NCBI RefSeq assembly: GCF_913773635.1 | Contig: NZ_CAJYGQ010000013.1 | Coordinates: 385,951 to 449,950 of the forward strand | Source of the DNA: an uncultured Mucilaginibacter sp. | GTDB taxonomy: Bacteria; Bacteroidota; Bacteroidia; Sphingobacteriales; Sphingobacteriaceae | Length of the DNA: 64,000 nt | Direction: 5' to 3' | Shown here: piece by piece, positions 8,758-16,396 of the stretch | Layout of the letters: every line of letters begins with the position of its first letter | Position numbering within the stretch: the first letter of the stretch is position 1 | Translations under genes and position numbers: made by a program | The notes under the pieces: model-generated | Databases searched by the model: none | What the model was told of the DNA's origin: nothing | What the model saw: the letters and a program-made list of their open reading frames with translations, nothing else

Positions 8758-9480
8758 CTATCTCAGGTCAAACAAACTCTCAACACCTAATATTTTACGC
8801 GAAGTGAAACCTTCGGCATAGCGTGCCTGTATGGAACGGCCCAACTCTCCTGCGCGTGCTTCCACGTTCTGAAAAAATTCGGGAGACGAAATGTAAGTTT
8901 GAGGCTCATCGGCCCACTCGGGGTTATGAAACTGCGAGCCGTAAGCCTTTATGCTATCCATTTTACCTTGCCAGTAAGCGCTTACATCAACCAAAACATC
9001 GGGTTTAATGTACATATCCTGAATGAAGTGCAAAAGCTGCTTTGGTCTCCAGGCTTCCTGAGGCTGTCCGTTATCAAAAGTTTGAATTTTTCGCAAGCCT
9101 GATAAGAAGCAGGCTGTTTGTACAAGGTCGCTTGCCCGGCCATGATCGGGATGGCGGTCATGGTAGGCGTTGGTAATCACAATCTCAGGCTGATAACGCC
9201 TTATCACTTCAATTACCTTTAATTGATATTCGGGCGTGTTCTGAAAAAAACCATCGGGAATTCCCAAATTGTCTCTAACAGCCAGTCCTAATATTTTGCC
9301 TGCAGCCTCAGCTTCTTTAATGCGTATTTCGGGCGTACCGCGTGTACCAAGTTCACCGCGGGTTAAATCAACAATACCCGATTTTTTGCCCATAGCGTTA
9401 TGCTTTAAAATAACACCGGCGCAACCAAGTTCGGCATCGTCGGGGTGTACGGGCAACACTAAAATATCAAGTTTGATCAT
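8758..9480 (-). CDS. bshB1: Bacillithiol biosynthesis deacetylase BshB1
   Basis: A LmbE/PIG-L family zinc deacetylase of 240 residues. It removes the acetyl group from GlcNAc-malate, the second step of bacillithiol synthesis, in the cytoplasm. The zinc motifs are HPDDAELGCAG (H12, D15) and HPDHGRASDL (H113, with H110). The SQFHNPEW and GVESLF segments near the C-terminus are typical of BshB1 rather than mycothiol or lincomycin enzymes. Its ATG overlaps the stop codon of the thiol peroxidase gene by 4 nt (ATGA arrangement), so translation is probably coupled. bshA and bshC are not in the window. Confidence 0.93.
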   Translation of the reverse strand: MIKLDILVLPVHPDDAELGCAGVILKHNAMGKKSGIVDLTRGELGTRGTPEIRIKEAEAAGKILGLAVRDNLGIPDGFFQNTPEYQLKVIEVIRRYQPEIVITNAYHDRHPDHGRASDLVQTACFLSGLRKIQTFDNGQPQEAWRPKQLLHFIQDMYIKPDVLVDVSAYWQGKMDSIKAYGSQFHNPEWADEPQTYISSPEFFQNVEARAGELGRSIQARYAEGFTSRKILGVESLFDLR

Positions 9481-9995
9481 GCTATTACCAAATGATTATC
9501 AGCCACCAGTAACTCGTTAATTTTCCGTTTTACCTTAGCTGCTGTGGGTTTGGTGAAAGGATAAAAGAAATCAACCACATGACCGTTCCTATCAATCAGG
9601 TACTTATGGAAGTTCCATTTGGGTGATGATTGTATGCGGCCATTCTCGCGTTTGTTGCTCAAAAAGCTGAATAACGGATGCACTTCTTTACCTTTAACAT
9701 GTGTTTTGTTAAATACGGGGTAATGTGTTCCGAAGTTGATGCTGCAAAATTTGCTGATGCCGGCACCGCTTAAAGGCTCTTGACCGCCAAAATCATTTGA
9801 AGGAAAAGCAAGTATTTCAAAATCCTGCCCCTCAAACTCGCTTCTTAAAAGCTCAAGTTCTTTAAGTTGTGGGGTAAAGCCGCATTGCGAGGCTGTGTTT
9901 ACAATTAATAAAACTTTGTTTTTATAATCGCCCAAGTTCACTTCTTCACCGTTCAGTTTTTGAACACTGAAACGGTAAATACTCTGTTCGTCCAT
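9477..9995 (-). CDS. Glutathione-peroxidase-like thiol peroxidase
   Basis: 172 residues of the GPx fold, reducing peroxides with thiol equivalents. The peroxidatic Cys is C38 in NTASQCGFTPQ. The tetrad partners are visible as Q72 (FGGQEPL) and W127/N128 (KWNFHKYL). The family's middle cysteine (FPCNQFG) is serine here (FPSNDFG), while C84 (KFCSINFG) could be the resolving cysteine of a thioredoxin-type two-Cys mechanism. Glutathione is not expected in this phylum, so thioredoxin or bacillithiol is the probable reductant. It is translationally coupled to bshB1 and starts 3 nt downstream of the DUF4294 gene. Confidence 0.9.
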   Translation of the reverse strand: MDEQSIYRFSVQKLNGEEVNLGDYKNKVLLIVNTASQCGFTPQLKELELLRSEFEGQDFEILAFPSNDFGGQEPLSGAGISKFCSINFGTHYPVFNKTHVKGKEVHPLFSFLSNKRENGRIQSSPKWNFHKYLIDRNGHVVDFFYPFTKPTAAKVKRKINELLVADNHLVIA

Positions 9996-9998
9996 TTA

Positions 9999-10613
9999 TT
10001 AATTATATCTGTTGGAGTAATAGCCGGCCTGTCGCAGTATGGCTTCAATGTCGCGCTCCTGTTCCGGGTCGTACGTTTCTTTCAAATTGTGGCCAAATAT
10101 ACGTGCTACAGATTGAAACATAAAGGCCTGAAAGCCGCCTTTTAATTGTTTGGCAAGTTCATAGCTGGTTGTACCTACTTCGCGGTCAATAAGCTTTATT
10201 AAAATCTCGCCCTGAGTAATAGTCAGATTTTTAATTTGAGCATTAAACAGCTCCTTCACTTCCTTTTCACATGTTTTTACCAATTCCTTTTGCTTATGCT
10301 TATCAGAGGTCAGGGCCAAATCACGCTGTAACTGGCGGTATTTATCGCCCGCTATACGCGCATACGGAATAACTTTGTAAACATTGTAACGTAAGCGGTA
10401 GTAAGCTTTGCGGTCGGCCTCACTTGGCCATATACGCACGCTTACAACAGGTACCTCTGGCAATATTACCCAGGGAACCAGCTCGCCTTCGTAATTAGTT
10501 AAGTAAGTTTTAATGGTATCATTTTTGCCCACTTTTGGATGTGGCAGCTGATTTTGTGAGCGCGTACGCCCCGCAAAACAGCAAAACAATAGCATTAAAA
10601 CAATATATTTCAT
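9999..10613 (-). CDS. DUF4294 family exported protein
   Basis: 204 residues with an N-terminal signal sequence (MKYIVLMLLFCCFAGRTRSQ). The mature part has the recognisable DUF4294 body: LPEVPVVSVRIWPSEADRKAYYRLRYNVYKVIPYA followed by a helical C-terminus ending GYYSNRYN (quoted in pieces: VRIWPSEADRKAYYRLRYNV is the most conserved). The family is confined to Bacteroidota and has no known function; it is predicted periplasmic. It heads the operon with the peroxidase and bshB1, which hints at an envelope or oxidative-stress link, though that is inference. Confidence 0.85.
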   Translation of the reverse strand: MKYIVLMLLFCCFAGRTRSQNQLPHPKVGKNDTIKTYLTNYEGELVPWVILPEVPVVSVRIWPSEADRKAYYRLRYNVYKVIPYARIAGDKYRQLQRDLALTSDKHKQKELVKTCEKEVKELFNAQIKNLTITQGEILIKLIDREVGTTSYELAKQLKGGFQAFMFQSVARIFGHNLKETYDPEQERDIEAILRQAGYYSNRYN

Positions 10614-10628
10614 ATATTTACTTACTTA

Positions 10629-10636
10629 CAAAAATA
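10629..10636 (-). promoter_or_regulatory. -7 box of the DUF4294-peroxidase-bshB1 operon
   Basis: Read on the minus strand this is TATTTTTG, a full match to TAnnTTTG, 15 nt before the DUF4294 ATG. The -33 element is not obvious. The position is right for the operon's start of transcription near 10623. Confidence 0.45.
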
Positions 10637-10722
10637 GTGCTAATTTTTAGTGAAATAAAAATCATTGTGCGAATTTATTTTTATACGCACTTATATGATA
10701 AAAAGTTAACAAGCGCTTATAA

Positions 10723-12954
10723 ATGAAAGATTTAGTGATTGATCTGGAAGCCGAAAAAGCGGAAATACTAAAACGTTACCGTGCGCTGCTGCGTGCATCA
10801 AAATCAACCCTTCAGAAGGGCGATAAAAGGATGATACGCAAAGCCTTTGATATGGCCCTGGAAAGCCATAAGGATATGCGTCGCAAATCGGGCGAACCTT
10901 ATATTTACCATCCTATAGCAGTTGCGCAAATTGCGGCCGAAGAAATTGGCTTAGGTACCACTTCAATTGTTTGTGCTTTATTGCATGACGTGGTTGAAGA
11001 CACCGATGTTACCCTTGAAGATATTGAACGTGAGTTTGGAAAAAAGGTAGCCAAAATAATTGATGGCTTAACCAAAATTTCGGGTGTTTTTGATACTAAC
11101 AGCTCATTACAGGCCGAAAACTTCCGTAAAATGCTGCTTACCCTGGCAGATGATGTAAGGGTGATACTCATAAAACTTGCCGATAGGTTGCACAACATGC
11201 GCACCATGGAGTTTATGCCGCGCGATAAGCAGCTTAAACTATCGTCGGAAACGGTTTACCTGTACGCACCGCTTGCGCATCGTTTGGGCTTGTATGCCAT
11301 AAAGTCAGAACTGGAAGATCTTTCTATGAAGTACATGGAAAGGGAAACTTACCAGTTTATTAAGAAAAAGCTTAATGAGAAAAAAGCAGAACGCGAGAAA
11401 TTTATACAGGATTTTATTCACCCGGTTGCTGCTGCGTTAGAAAGCCAGGGACTTAAAGCCGACATTTTTGGTCGTCCGAAATCCATCCATTCCATATGGA
11501 ATAAGATGAAGAAGAAAGCCATCCCGTTTGAGGAGGTTTATGATTTGTTTGCCATACGTGTTATACTTGATAGCGCACCTGAAAACGAAAAAGCCGATTG
11601 CTGGAAAGCTTACTCCATAGTAACTGACTCTTACCGGCCCAACCCCGATCGTTTGCGCGATTGGGTATCTTCACCTAAAGCCAATGGCTATGAATCATTA
11701 CATACTACTGTAATGGGACCACGCGGCCAATGGGTGGAGGTTCAAATACGTACCAAGCGTATGAACGAAATTGCCGAGAAAGGCTTTGCAGCTCACTGGA
11801 AGTACAAAGAATCATCTAGCGATAGCGGGCTTGACCAATGGATTCATAAAGTACGCGAATTGCTGCGCAACCCCGACAGCAATGCACTCGACTTTTTGGA
11901 TGATTTTAAAATGAACTTATTCAGTGATGAAATATTCATTTTTACACCAAAAGGTGCACTTATACAATTACCATCCAACGCAACAGCGCTCGATTTTGCC
12001 TTTGAGATACATACAGATGTAGGCGCAAGCTGTATTGGAGCCAAGGTGAACCACAAACTGGTTCCTTTGAATTATAACCTGCAAAATGGTGATCAGGTTG
12101 AAATTATAACATCAAGCAAGCAAACACCAAAGGAAGACTGGTTAAACATCGTAGTTACAGCCAAGGCTAAGGCTAAAATTAAATCTTCGCTTAAAGAGGC
12201 AAAACGCAAGATAGCCGAAGATGGCAAGGAAATATTGGAGCGTAAGCTGAAATCGCTTAAAATTTCATATAATACTGATAATATTCACAAGCTTACCAAC
12301 TACTTCAAATTACTGTCCAGTCAGGATTTATTTTTTAACGTAGCTAAGGGCGTTATTGACCTTAAAGACCTTAAAGAATACCAGGCCACCGAAAAAGTGG
12401 TTGAGAACAAGCCTCAGGATAAAATTGACAACGAGCAGGTACAAAGCCTTATACGCACCATAAAATCAAAAGACAGCGATATATTGCTGATTGGTGAGGA
12501 TATGCAAAAGATAGATTACAAGCTGGCAACCTGCTGTAATCCTATTCCGGGCGATGACGTGTTTGGCTTTATAACCGTAAACGAAGGCATCAAAATTCAC
12601 CGCACTAATTGCCCCAATGCTGCTAAACTGATGGCCAACTACGGTTATCGTATTGTAAAAGCACGCTGGACCAATCAGCATGAGCTGGCCTTCCTTACCG
12701 GCTTGCGTATTACCGGTATTGATGATGTTGGCTTAATTAACAAGCTTACCACCGTTATATCAACCGACTTTAAGGTGAACATGCGCTCGCTTACCGTTGA
12801 TAGCGATAACGGTATTTTTGAAGGAACCATTATGGTGTATGTAAATGACACCATACATCTTGACAACCTAATAAAACGCCTTAAACAAGTTAAAGGCGTA
12901 ACAGGCGTAACCCGCTTTGACTCGGCCCCTACCCCTGTTGAGAGAGCGTCTTAA
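10723..12954 (+). CDS. Bifunctional (p)ppGpp synthetase/hydrolase RelA/SpoT
   Basis: 743 residues with full Rel/SpoT architecture. The HD hydrolase domain has H63 and the HDVVED motif (88-93), which keeps the metal ligands, so hydrolase activity is predicted. The synthetase domain (about 245-360) includes FGRPKSIHSIW and DLFAIRVI, with ANGYESLHTTV. A TGS domain (about 405-465), a zinc-finger-like CC domain (ATCCNPIPGDDVFGF) and a C-terminal ACT domain (about 665-740) follow. It makes and degrades the stringent-response alarmone on ribosomes. It appears monocistronic, followed by repeats. Both active sites look intact, so it is probably the main Rel enzyme. Confidence 0.95.
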   Translation: MKDLVIDLEAEKAEILKRYRALLRASKSTLQKGDKRMIRKAFDMALESHKDMRRKSGEPYIYHPIAVAQIAAEEIGLGTTSIVCALLHDVVEDTDVTLEDIEREFGKKVAKIIDGLTKISGVFDTNSSLQAENFRKMLLTLADDVRVILIKLADRLHNMRTMEFMPRDKQLKLSSETVYLYAPLAHRLGLYAIKSELEDLSMKYMERETYQFIKKKLNEKKAEREKFIQDFIHPVAAALESQGLKADIFGRPKSIHSIWNKMKKKAIPFEEVYDLFAIRVILDSAPENEKADCWKAYSIVTDSYRPNPDRLRDWVSSPKANGYESLHTTVMGPRGQWVEVQIRTKRMNEIAEKGFAAHWKYKESSSDSGLDQWIHKVRELLRNPDSNALDFLDDFKMNLFSDEIFIFTPKGALIQLPSNATALDFAFEIHTDVGASCIGAKVNHKLVPLNYNLQNGDQVEIITSSKQTPKEDWLNIVVTAKAKAKIKSSLKEAKRKIAEDGKEILERKLKSLKISYNTDNIHKLTNYFKLLSSQDLFFNVAKGVIDLKDLKEYQATEKVVENKPQDKIDNEQVQSLIRTIKSKDSDILLIGEDMQKIDYKLATCCNPIPGDDVFGFITVNEGIKIHRTNCPNAAKLMANYGYRIVKARWTNQHELAFLTGLRITGIDDVGLINKLTTVISTDFKVNMRSLTVDSDNGIFEGTIMVYVNDTIHLDNLIKRLKQVKGVTGVTRFDSAPTPVERAS

Positions 12955-13120
12955 GAGAGATGCAAGAACCCAGAGACAAGAGCTAAGAAATAAGATTGAA
13001 ATGTGTAGAGGCACAATACTTTGTGCTTCTACACTAATATATTAAAATCTTGACTCTTGTTTCTTGGTCCCTGTCTTTAACATGTCATCTTGGGTCTTGT
13101 TTCTTGTCTCTTGGTTCTCT
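12955..13120. repeat. AAGAGCCAAGA-type repeat, largest copy
   Basis: AAGAACCCAGAGACAAGAGC and AAGAAATAAGA on the left face CTTGACTCTTGTTTCTTGG, GGGTCTTGTTTCTTG and TCTCTTGG on the right. In the middle TGTAGAGGCACAATA faces TTGTGCTTCTACAC (about 13002-13035), an additional inverted pair. It separates the Rel gene from the Fur-family gene and contains no gene. Confidence 0.6.
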
Positions 13121-13138
13121 ATTTCATCCAATAATTTC

Positions 13139-13146
13139 TACCTTTG
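13139..13146 (+). promoter_or_regulatory. -7 box of the Fur-family gene
   Basis: TACCTTTG matches TAnnTTTG 22 nt before the ATG at 13169. No -33 TTG was found at 19-20 nt, so only the -7 element supports it. Confidence 0.4.
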
Positions 13147-13168
13147 AATTCTTAACTGTTTTAATATT

Positions 13169-13636
13169 ATGCCTCTACAGGAAACCATTGATATGGTTAA
13201 AAAAATTTTCGAGGCGTATCTCGAAAATAAAAGCCTGCGTAAAACGCCCGAGCGTTTTGCCATTCTCGAAGAAATTTACTCGCGCAATGATCACTTCGAT
13301 GTGGAATCGTTATACATTCACATGAAGAATAAAAAGTACCGGGTAAGCCGCGCAACCGTATACAATACACTCGAATTGCTGGTATCATGTGATTTGGTTA
13401 CCAAACACCAGTTTGGTAAAAACATGGCCCAGTTTGAAAAATCTTACGGTTACAAGCAGCATGACCATATTATTTGTATTGACTGTGGCAAGGTGGTTGA
13501 GTTTTGCGATCCCCGCATTCAGCAAATACAAAGTATGATGGGCGATTTGTTAAAGTTTGACATTAAGCACCACTCTTTGAACCTATACGGCAACTGCACT
13601 AAACTACGCGAAGGCGTTTGCGACCGTAAAAACTAA
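13169..13636 (+). CDS. Fur-family metal/redox-responsive repressor
   Basis: 155 residues: an N-terminal winged helix (KTPERFAILEEIYSRNDHFDVESL, recognition helix around YRVSRATVYNTLELL) and a dimerisation domain. Zinc ligands are visible in CIDCGKVVEFCD (two Cys) and NCTKLREGVC (two Cys), the structural site. HDHIICIDC and KHHSLNLYG supply histidines of the regulatory site. The class could be Fur, Zur or PerR; the sequence alone does not settle which metal is sensed. Neighbours (rel, purA) give no clue. A frame upstream of 13169 is out of register, and the ATG is well placed. Confidence 0.9.
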   Translation: MPLQETIDMVKKIFEAYLENKSLRKTPERFAILEEIYSRNDHFDVESLYIHMKNKKYRVSRATVYNTLELLVSCDLVTKHQFGKNMAQFEKSYGYKQHDHIICIDCGKVVEFCDPRIQQIQSMMGDLLKFDIKHHSLNLYGNCTKLREGVCDRKN

Positions 13637-13692
13637 GCTCGCCTGTAACGCTGTATGTTTCTGAAATACAATGACCAGAAACAAAATAAGTG

Positions 13693-13722
13693 TTGACAGA
13701 TGCTGATATAATCTTACTTTTG
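13693..13722 (+). promoter_or_regulatory. Promoter of purA (TTG-N19-TACTTTTG)
   Basis: TTG at 13693-13695 and TACTTTTG at 13715-13722 are 19 nt apart, a full match to the Bacteroidota promoter layout. Transcription would start near 13728, giving a leader of about 140 nt that contains the palindromic repeat at 13764-13844. Confidence 0.65.
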
Positions 13723-13763
13723 CGCTTTAAAAAGTTAGATATAAATAAAATACACATATACGT

Positions 13764-13844
13764 CATGCCGGATTTATTTCGGCATCTTACAGCAAGATTA
13801 CGTTGGACACTTGTAAGTAAGATGCAGAAACAAAATTCGGCATG
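13764..13844. repeat. CATGCCG palindromic repeat in the purA leader
   Basis: The left arm, CATGCCGGATTTATTTCGGC then ATCTTAC, is matched by GTAAGATGC then AGAAACAAAATTCGGCATG on the right, so an imperfect hairpin of about 80 nt can form. A related element lies at 57498-57572 before miaA (shared GGCATCTTA / TAAGATGCC). It lies between the purA promoter and its ATG, hence in the 5' UTR. Confidence 0.65.
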
Positions 13845-13865
13845 ATGATTTTAAAATCAATTTAA

Positions 13866-15143
13866 ATGGCTGTTGATGTTTTATTAGGACTCCAATGGGG
13901 CGACGAAGGCAAAGGAAAGATTGTTGACGTACTGAGCGCCGGTTATGATTTAATTGCACGTTTTCAGGGTGGGCCAAATGCAGGCCACACACTTGAGTTT
14001 GACGGCAAAAAGTTTGTACTAAACACCATTCCCTCAGGTATATTTTTTGCAAACACCATGAACCTTATTGGCAACGGTGTGGTTATTGACCCTATTACCC
14101 TTAAAAAGGAATTAGATAAACTGAAGGATGCCGGTCATGATTTATTGGCTAAAGGCAACCTGATGATTGCTAAAAAAGCTCACCTTATATTACCTACACA
14201 CCAACTGCTTGATGCCGCTAATGAAAAGAAGATGGGCGATGGCAAAATTGGTTCAACATTAAAAGGTATTGGCCCAACTTATATGGACAAAACCGGCCGT
14301 AATGGCTTGCGTATTGGCGATATTACCCTGCCCGACTTCAAAGAGCGTTACGATAAACTGGTGCATAAACACACTTCTATGTTAGAGGCCCTTTACGGCG
14401 ATGTGGTTGACTTTACCGAGCGTGAGCAAGCGTTTTTTGAAGCTATTGAGATCATTAAACAATTCCCGCTGGTTGATTCAGAACATTTAGTAAATGATTA
14501 CCTTAAACAGGGTAAAAAAGTACTGGCCGAAGGTGCACAGGGCGCTATGCTTGATATCGACTTTGGTTCGTACCCATTTGTTACGTCATCAAACACCACT
14601 ACAGCGGGTGCTTGTACCGGTTTAGGTATTGCTCCAAGCAAAATTGGTGATGTAATTGGTATTTTTAAGGCTTATTGTACCCGTGTAGGTGGAGGCCCCT
14701 TCCCTACCGAATTGGATAATGAGTTGGGTGAAGAACTACGCCAGTTAGGCCACGAGTTTGGCGCAACCACCGGCCGTCCACGTCGTACCGGCTGGATAGA
14801 CCTGCCTGCGTTAAAATACGCCATTATGCTCAATGGTGTTACCCAACTGGTAATGACTAAAGCCGACGTATTAAGCGGTTTCGAGAAAATTTACGCTTGT
14901 ACTCATTACAACTACAATGGCGAAACCATAGATTACATGCCTTACGACATTTGTACCATTAAGCCTGAGCCTATACTACAGGAAATTGATGGTTGGCATG
15001 AAGACATTACCGGTATTAAGGAACTATCTGAAATTCCGGCAAGGCTACAATCATATATGAACTTTTTAGAGGAGCAATTAGGCGTTCCCGTTAAATATCT
15101 TTCAGTTGGGCCTGATAGGGTTCAAACACTGGAAATGCACTAA
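13866..15143 (+). CDS. purA: Adenylosuccinate synthase
   Basis: 425 residues. Joins IMP and aspartate with GTP, the first committed step to AMP. The N-terminus has LGLQWGDEGKGKIVDVLS with the catalytic Asp and the GDEGKGK loop, and GGPNAGHTL supplies the catalytic His. GSTLKGIGPTYMDK, EGAQGAMLDIDFGSYPFVTSS and TTGRPRRTGWIDL complete the IMP, switch and GTP regions. The length is standard for bacteria. It is monocistronic from its own promoter. Together with guaB (46411) and amn (20470) it gives the window several AMP/GMP branch-point genes, though they are not clustered. Confidence 0.97.
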   Translation: MAVDVLLGLQWGDEGKGKIVDVLSAGYDLIARFQGGPNAGHTLEFDGKKFVLNTIPSGIFFANTMNLIGNGVVIDPITLKKELDKLKDAGHDLLAKGNLMIAKKAHLILPTHQLLDAANEKKMGDGKIGSTLKGIGPTYMDKTGRNGLRIGDITLPDFKERYDKLVHKHTSMLEALYGDVVDFTEREQAFFEAIEIIKQFPLVDSEHLVNDYLKQGKKVLAEGAQGAMLDIDFGSYPFVTSSNTTTAGACTGLGIAPSKIGDVIGIFKAYCTRVGGGPFPTELDNELGEELRQLGHEFGATTGRPRRTGWIDLPALKYAIMLNGVTQLVMTKADVLSGFEKIYACTHYNYNGETIDYMPYDICTIKPEPILQEIDGWHEDITGIKELSEIPARLQSYMNFLEEQLGVPVKYLSVGPDRVQTLEMH

Positions 15144-15231
15144 TTGGTAGTTTTAGAAAGAACAGCGTAAACAATGCCTGCAATTGGCAGCAAACAAAAT
15201 TTGGTTAAAACACTTTTTTTGAAATTTTATC

Positions 15232-15261
15232 TTGACAAGTTAAATTTTACTTGTACATTTA
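15232..15261 (+). promoter_or_regulatory. Promoter of the pheA leader
   Basis: TTG at 15232-15234 and TACATTTA at 15254-15261 are 19 nt apart; the -7 box differs from TAnnTTTG only in its last base. Transcription would begin about 15267, a dozen bases before the leader-peptide ATG at 15279. Confidence 0.55.
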
Positions 15262-15278
15262 CTCCCGATAAATAACAC

Positions 15279-15347
15279 ATGAAAGTTAATAACGCATTCG
15301 GTTTTGGTTTCTATTACTTTTACTTTAGCAGTAAGAGCCGGGACTGA
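15279..15347 (+). CDS. Phe/Tyr-rich leader peptide of pheA attenuator
   Basis: A 22-codon reading frame, too short for routine gene finders, encodes M-K-V-N-N-A-F-G-F-G-F-Y-Y-F-Y-F-S-S-K-S-R-D. Five of the residues from 7 to 16 are Phe and three are Tyr, ten residues in which only two are neither (both Gly). The frame ends in TGA at 15345-15347. Its last codons lie exactly in the segment that can pair with the upstream arm of the terminator at 15376-15409. This is the layout of ribosome-mediated attenuation as in enterobacterial pheA, his and trp leaders. The peptide itself probably has no function beyond being translated; the codons sense charged tRNA-Phe (and perhaps tRNA-Tyr). Confidence 0.88.
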   Translation: MKVNNAFGFGFYYFYFSSKSRD

Positions 15348-15389
15348 TATGCTTAACAAAGACATATAACAAAACAAAAAAGTCCCGGC
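15337..15389 (+). promoter_or_regulatory. Predicted antiterminator helix
   Basis: GCCGGGACT at 15337-15345, inside the end of the leader frame, is perfectly complementary to AGTCCCGGC at 15381-15389. That second segment is also the left arm of the terminator, so the two hairpins exclude each other. A ribosome stalled on the Phe/Tyr codons leaves 15337-15345 free to pair; a ribosome at the TGA covers it and lets the terminator form. Confidence 0.8.
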
Positions 15390-15409
15390 CCAACAGCCGG
15401 GACTTTTTT
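15376..15409 (+). terminator. Attenuator terminator upstream of pheA
   Basis: AAAAAAGTCCCGGC (15376-15389), loop CCAACA, and GCCGGGACTTTTTT (15396-15409) form a perfect 14-bp stem whose right arm ends in six Ts. It lies 14 nt before the pheA ATG, between the leader peptide and the gene, where it can only serve as a conditional terminator. Confidence 0.88.
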
Positions 15410-15423
15410 CATTTAACAGGGTT

Positions 15424-16275
15424 ATGGAAATTACAACGCCACGTGTGGCAATTCAGGGTATCCGCGCATCGTTTCACGAAGAAGCCGCCTTTAAGTACTT
15501 CGGTACCAACATACAAACGGTGGAGTGCAACTCGTTTAAGCAAACCTTTGAGGCACTTAAAAATAAGCAGGCCGACTACGTGGTAATGGCTATTGAAAAT
15601 AACATCGCCGGTAGTATTTTACCTAACTACTCGCTGCTTATGAGCTACAACTTCCCCATTGTTGGCGAAGTTTACCTGCCCATTCAGCTTCATTTTTTAA
15701 CCCTGCCCGGCGTTAAGTTCGAAGACATAAAAACGGTTATCTCCCACCCCATAGCCCTGCGTCAGTGCATTGATTTTATGGACGAATACCCGCACATTAA
15801 AGTGGTTGAAAGTAATGATACCGCCGCTTGTGCCAAACGTGTACGCGATGAGCAACTAACCGATACAGCTGCCATAGCCAACAGCCTGGCAGCCAACTTG
15901 TACAAGTTAGAAGTAAAGGAACGACGTATAGAAAGCAACAAAAAGAATTTTACTCGTTTCCTCATCTTCACCAGCCATGAGAATGCCAAGAAAGTAAGCT
16001 CCAATAAAGCATCTTTATGCTTTCAGGTAAGTAACGAGGTTGGCGCGCTTGCCAAAGTACTTAATATACTGGCCGAACAGGAAATAAACATGAGCAAAAT
16101 ACAAAGTATGCCGGTGCTGGGTAAGCGCAACGAGTACAACTTTTATGTTGACGTTGAATGGCAGCAATCTCAACAATATGATACCGCTGTACGCCAAATA
16201 CTCAGTTACACCAAAAACTTTAACATACTGGGCGAGTACGAAAGGTACATTGATGACGTAGTTAATGGATCATAG
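15424..16275 (+). CDS. pheA: Prephenate dehydratase with ACT domain
   Basis: 283 residues, monofunctional (no chorismate mutase domain). It converts prephenate to phenylpyruvate for phenylalanine synthesis. The catalytic domain (about 1-185) has AIENNIAGSIL and ends in the NFTRFLIF motif whose TRF is essential in the family. The C-terminal ACT domain (about 197-275) keeps the GAL segment (VGALAKVLNIL) but where most enzymes have ESRP it reads KIQSMP. Because that motif helps bind feedback Phe, allosteric control may be changed; this is inference. Expression is predicted to be controlled by the attenuator directly upstream. The next gene is 121 nt away across a repeat. Confidence 0.95.
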   Translation: MEITTPRVAIQGIRASFHEEAAFKYFGTNIQTVECNSFKQTFEALKNKQADYVVMAIENNIAGSILPNYSLLMSYNFPIVGEVYLPIQLHFLTLPGVKFEDIKTVISHPIALRQCIDFMDEYPHIKVVESNDTAACAKRVRDEQLTDTAAIANSLAANLYKLEVKERRIESNKKNFTRFLIFTSHENAKKVSSNKASLCFQVSNEVGALAKVLNILAEQEINMSKIQSMPVLGKRNEYNFYVDVEWQQSQQYDTAVRQILSYTKNFNILGEYERYIDDVVNGS

Positions 16276-16384
16276 TTGACAGACCACAGTAGTAAAAACA
16301 GCAAATAGATAAACAACAATATTTAAACAATTAAACAACAATTCACGGTTCTATGAACTATCATCCATGAACCATGAACTCAAA
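16268..16384. repeat. CATGAACCATGAACT-type repeat
   Basis: CATAGTTGACAGACCACAG near the left and GGTTCTATGAACTATCATCC, then ATGAACCATGAACTC, on the right are tandem-like variants of a CATGAAC unit and its partner. The right end supplies an in-frame ATG (16367) in front of the DAHP synthase gene, but that ATG belongs to the repeat, not to the protein family. Confidence 0.55.
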
Positions 16385-16396
16385 ACCAAAGCAAAT

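Noticed and set aside
16367..16396. Upstream ATG giving a longer DAHP synthase
   Set aside because: The added residues are translation of the CATGAACCATGAAC repeat; the family starts at 16397.
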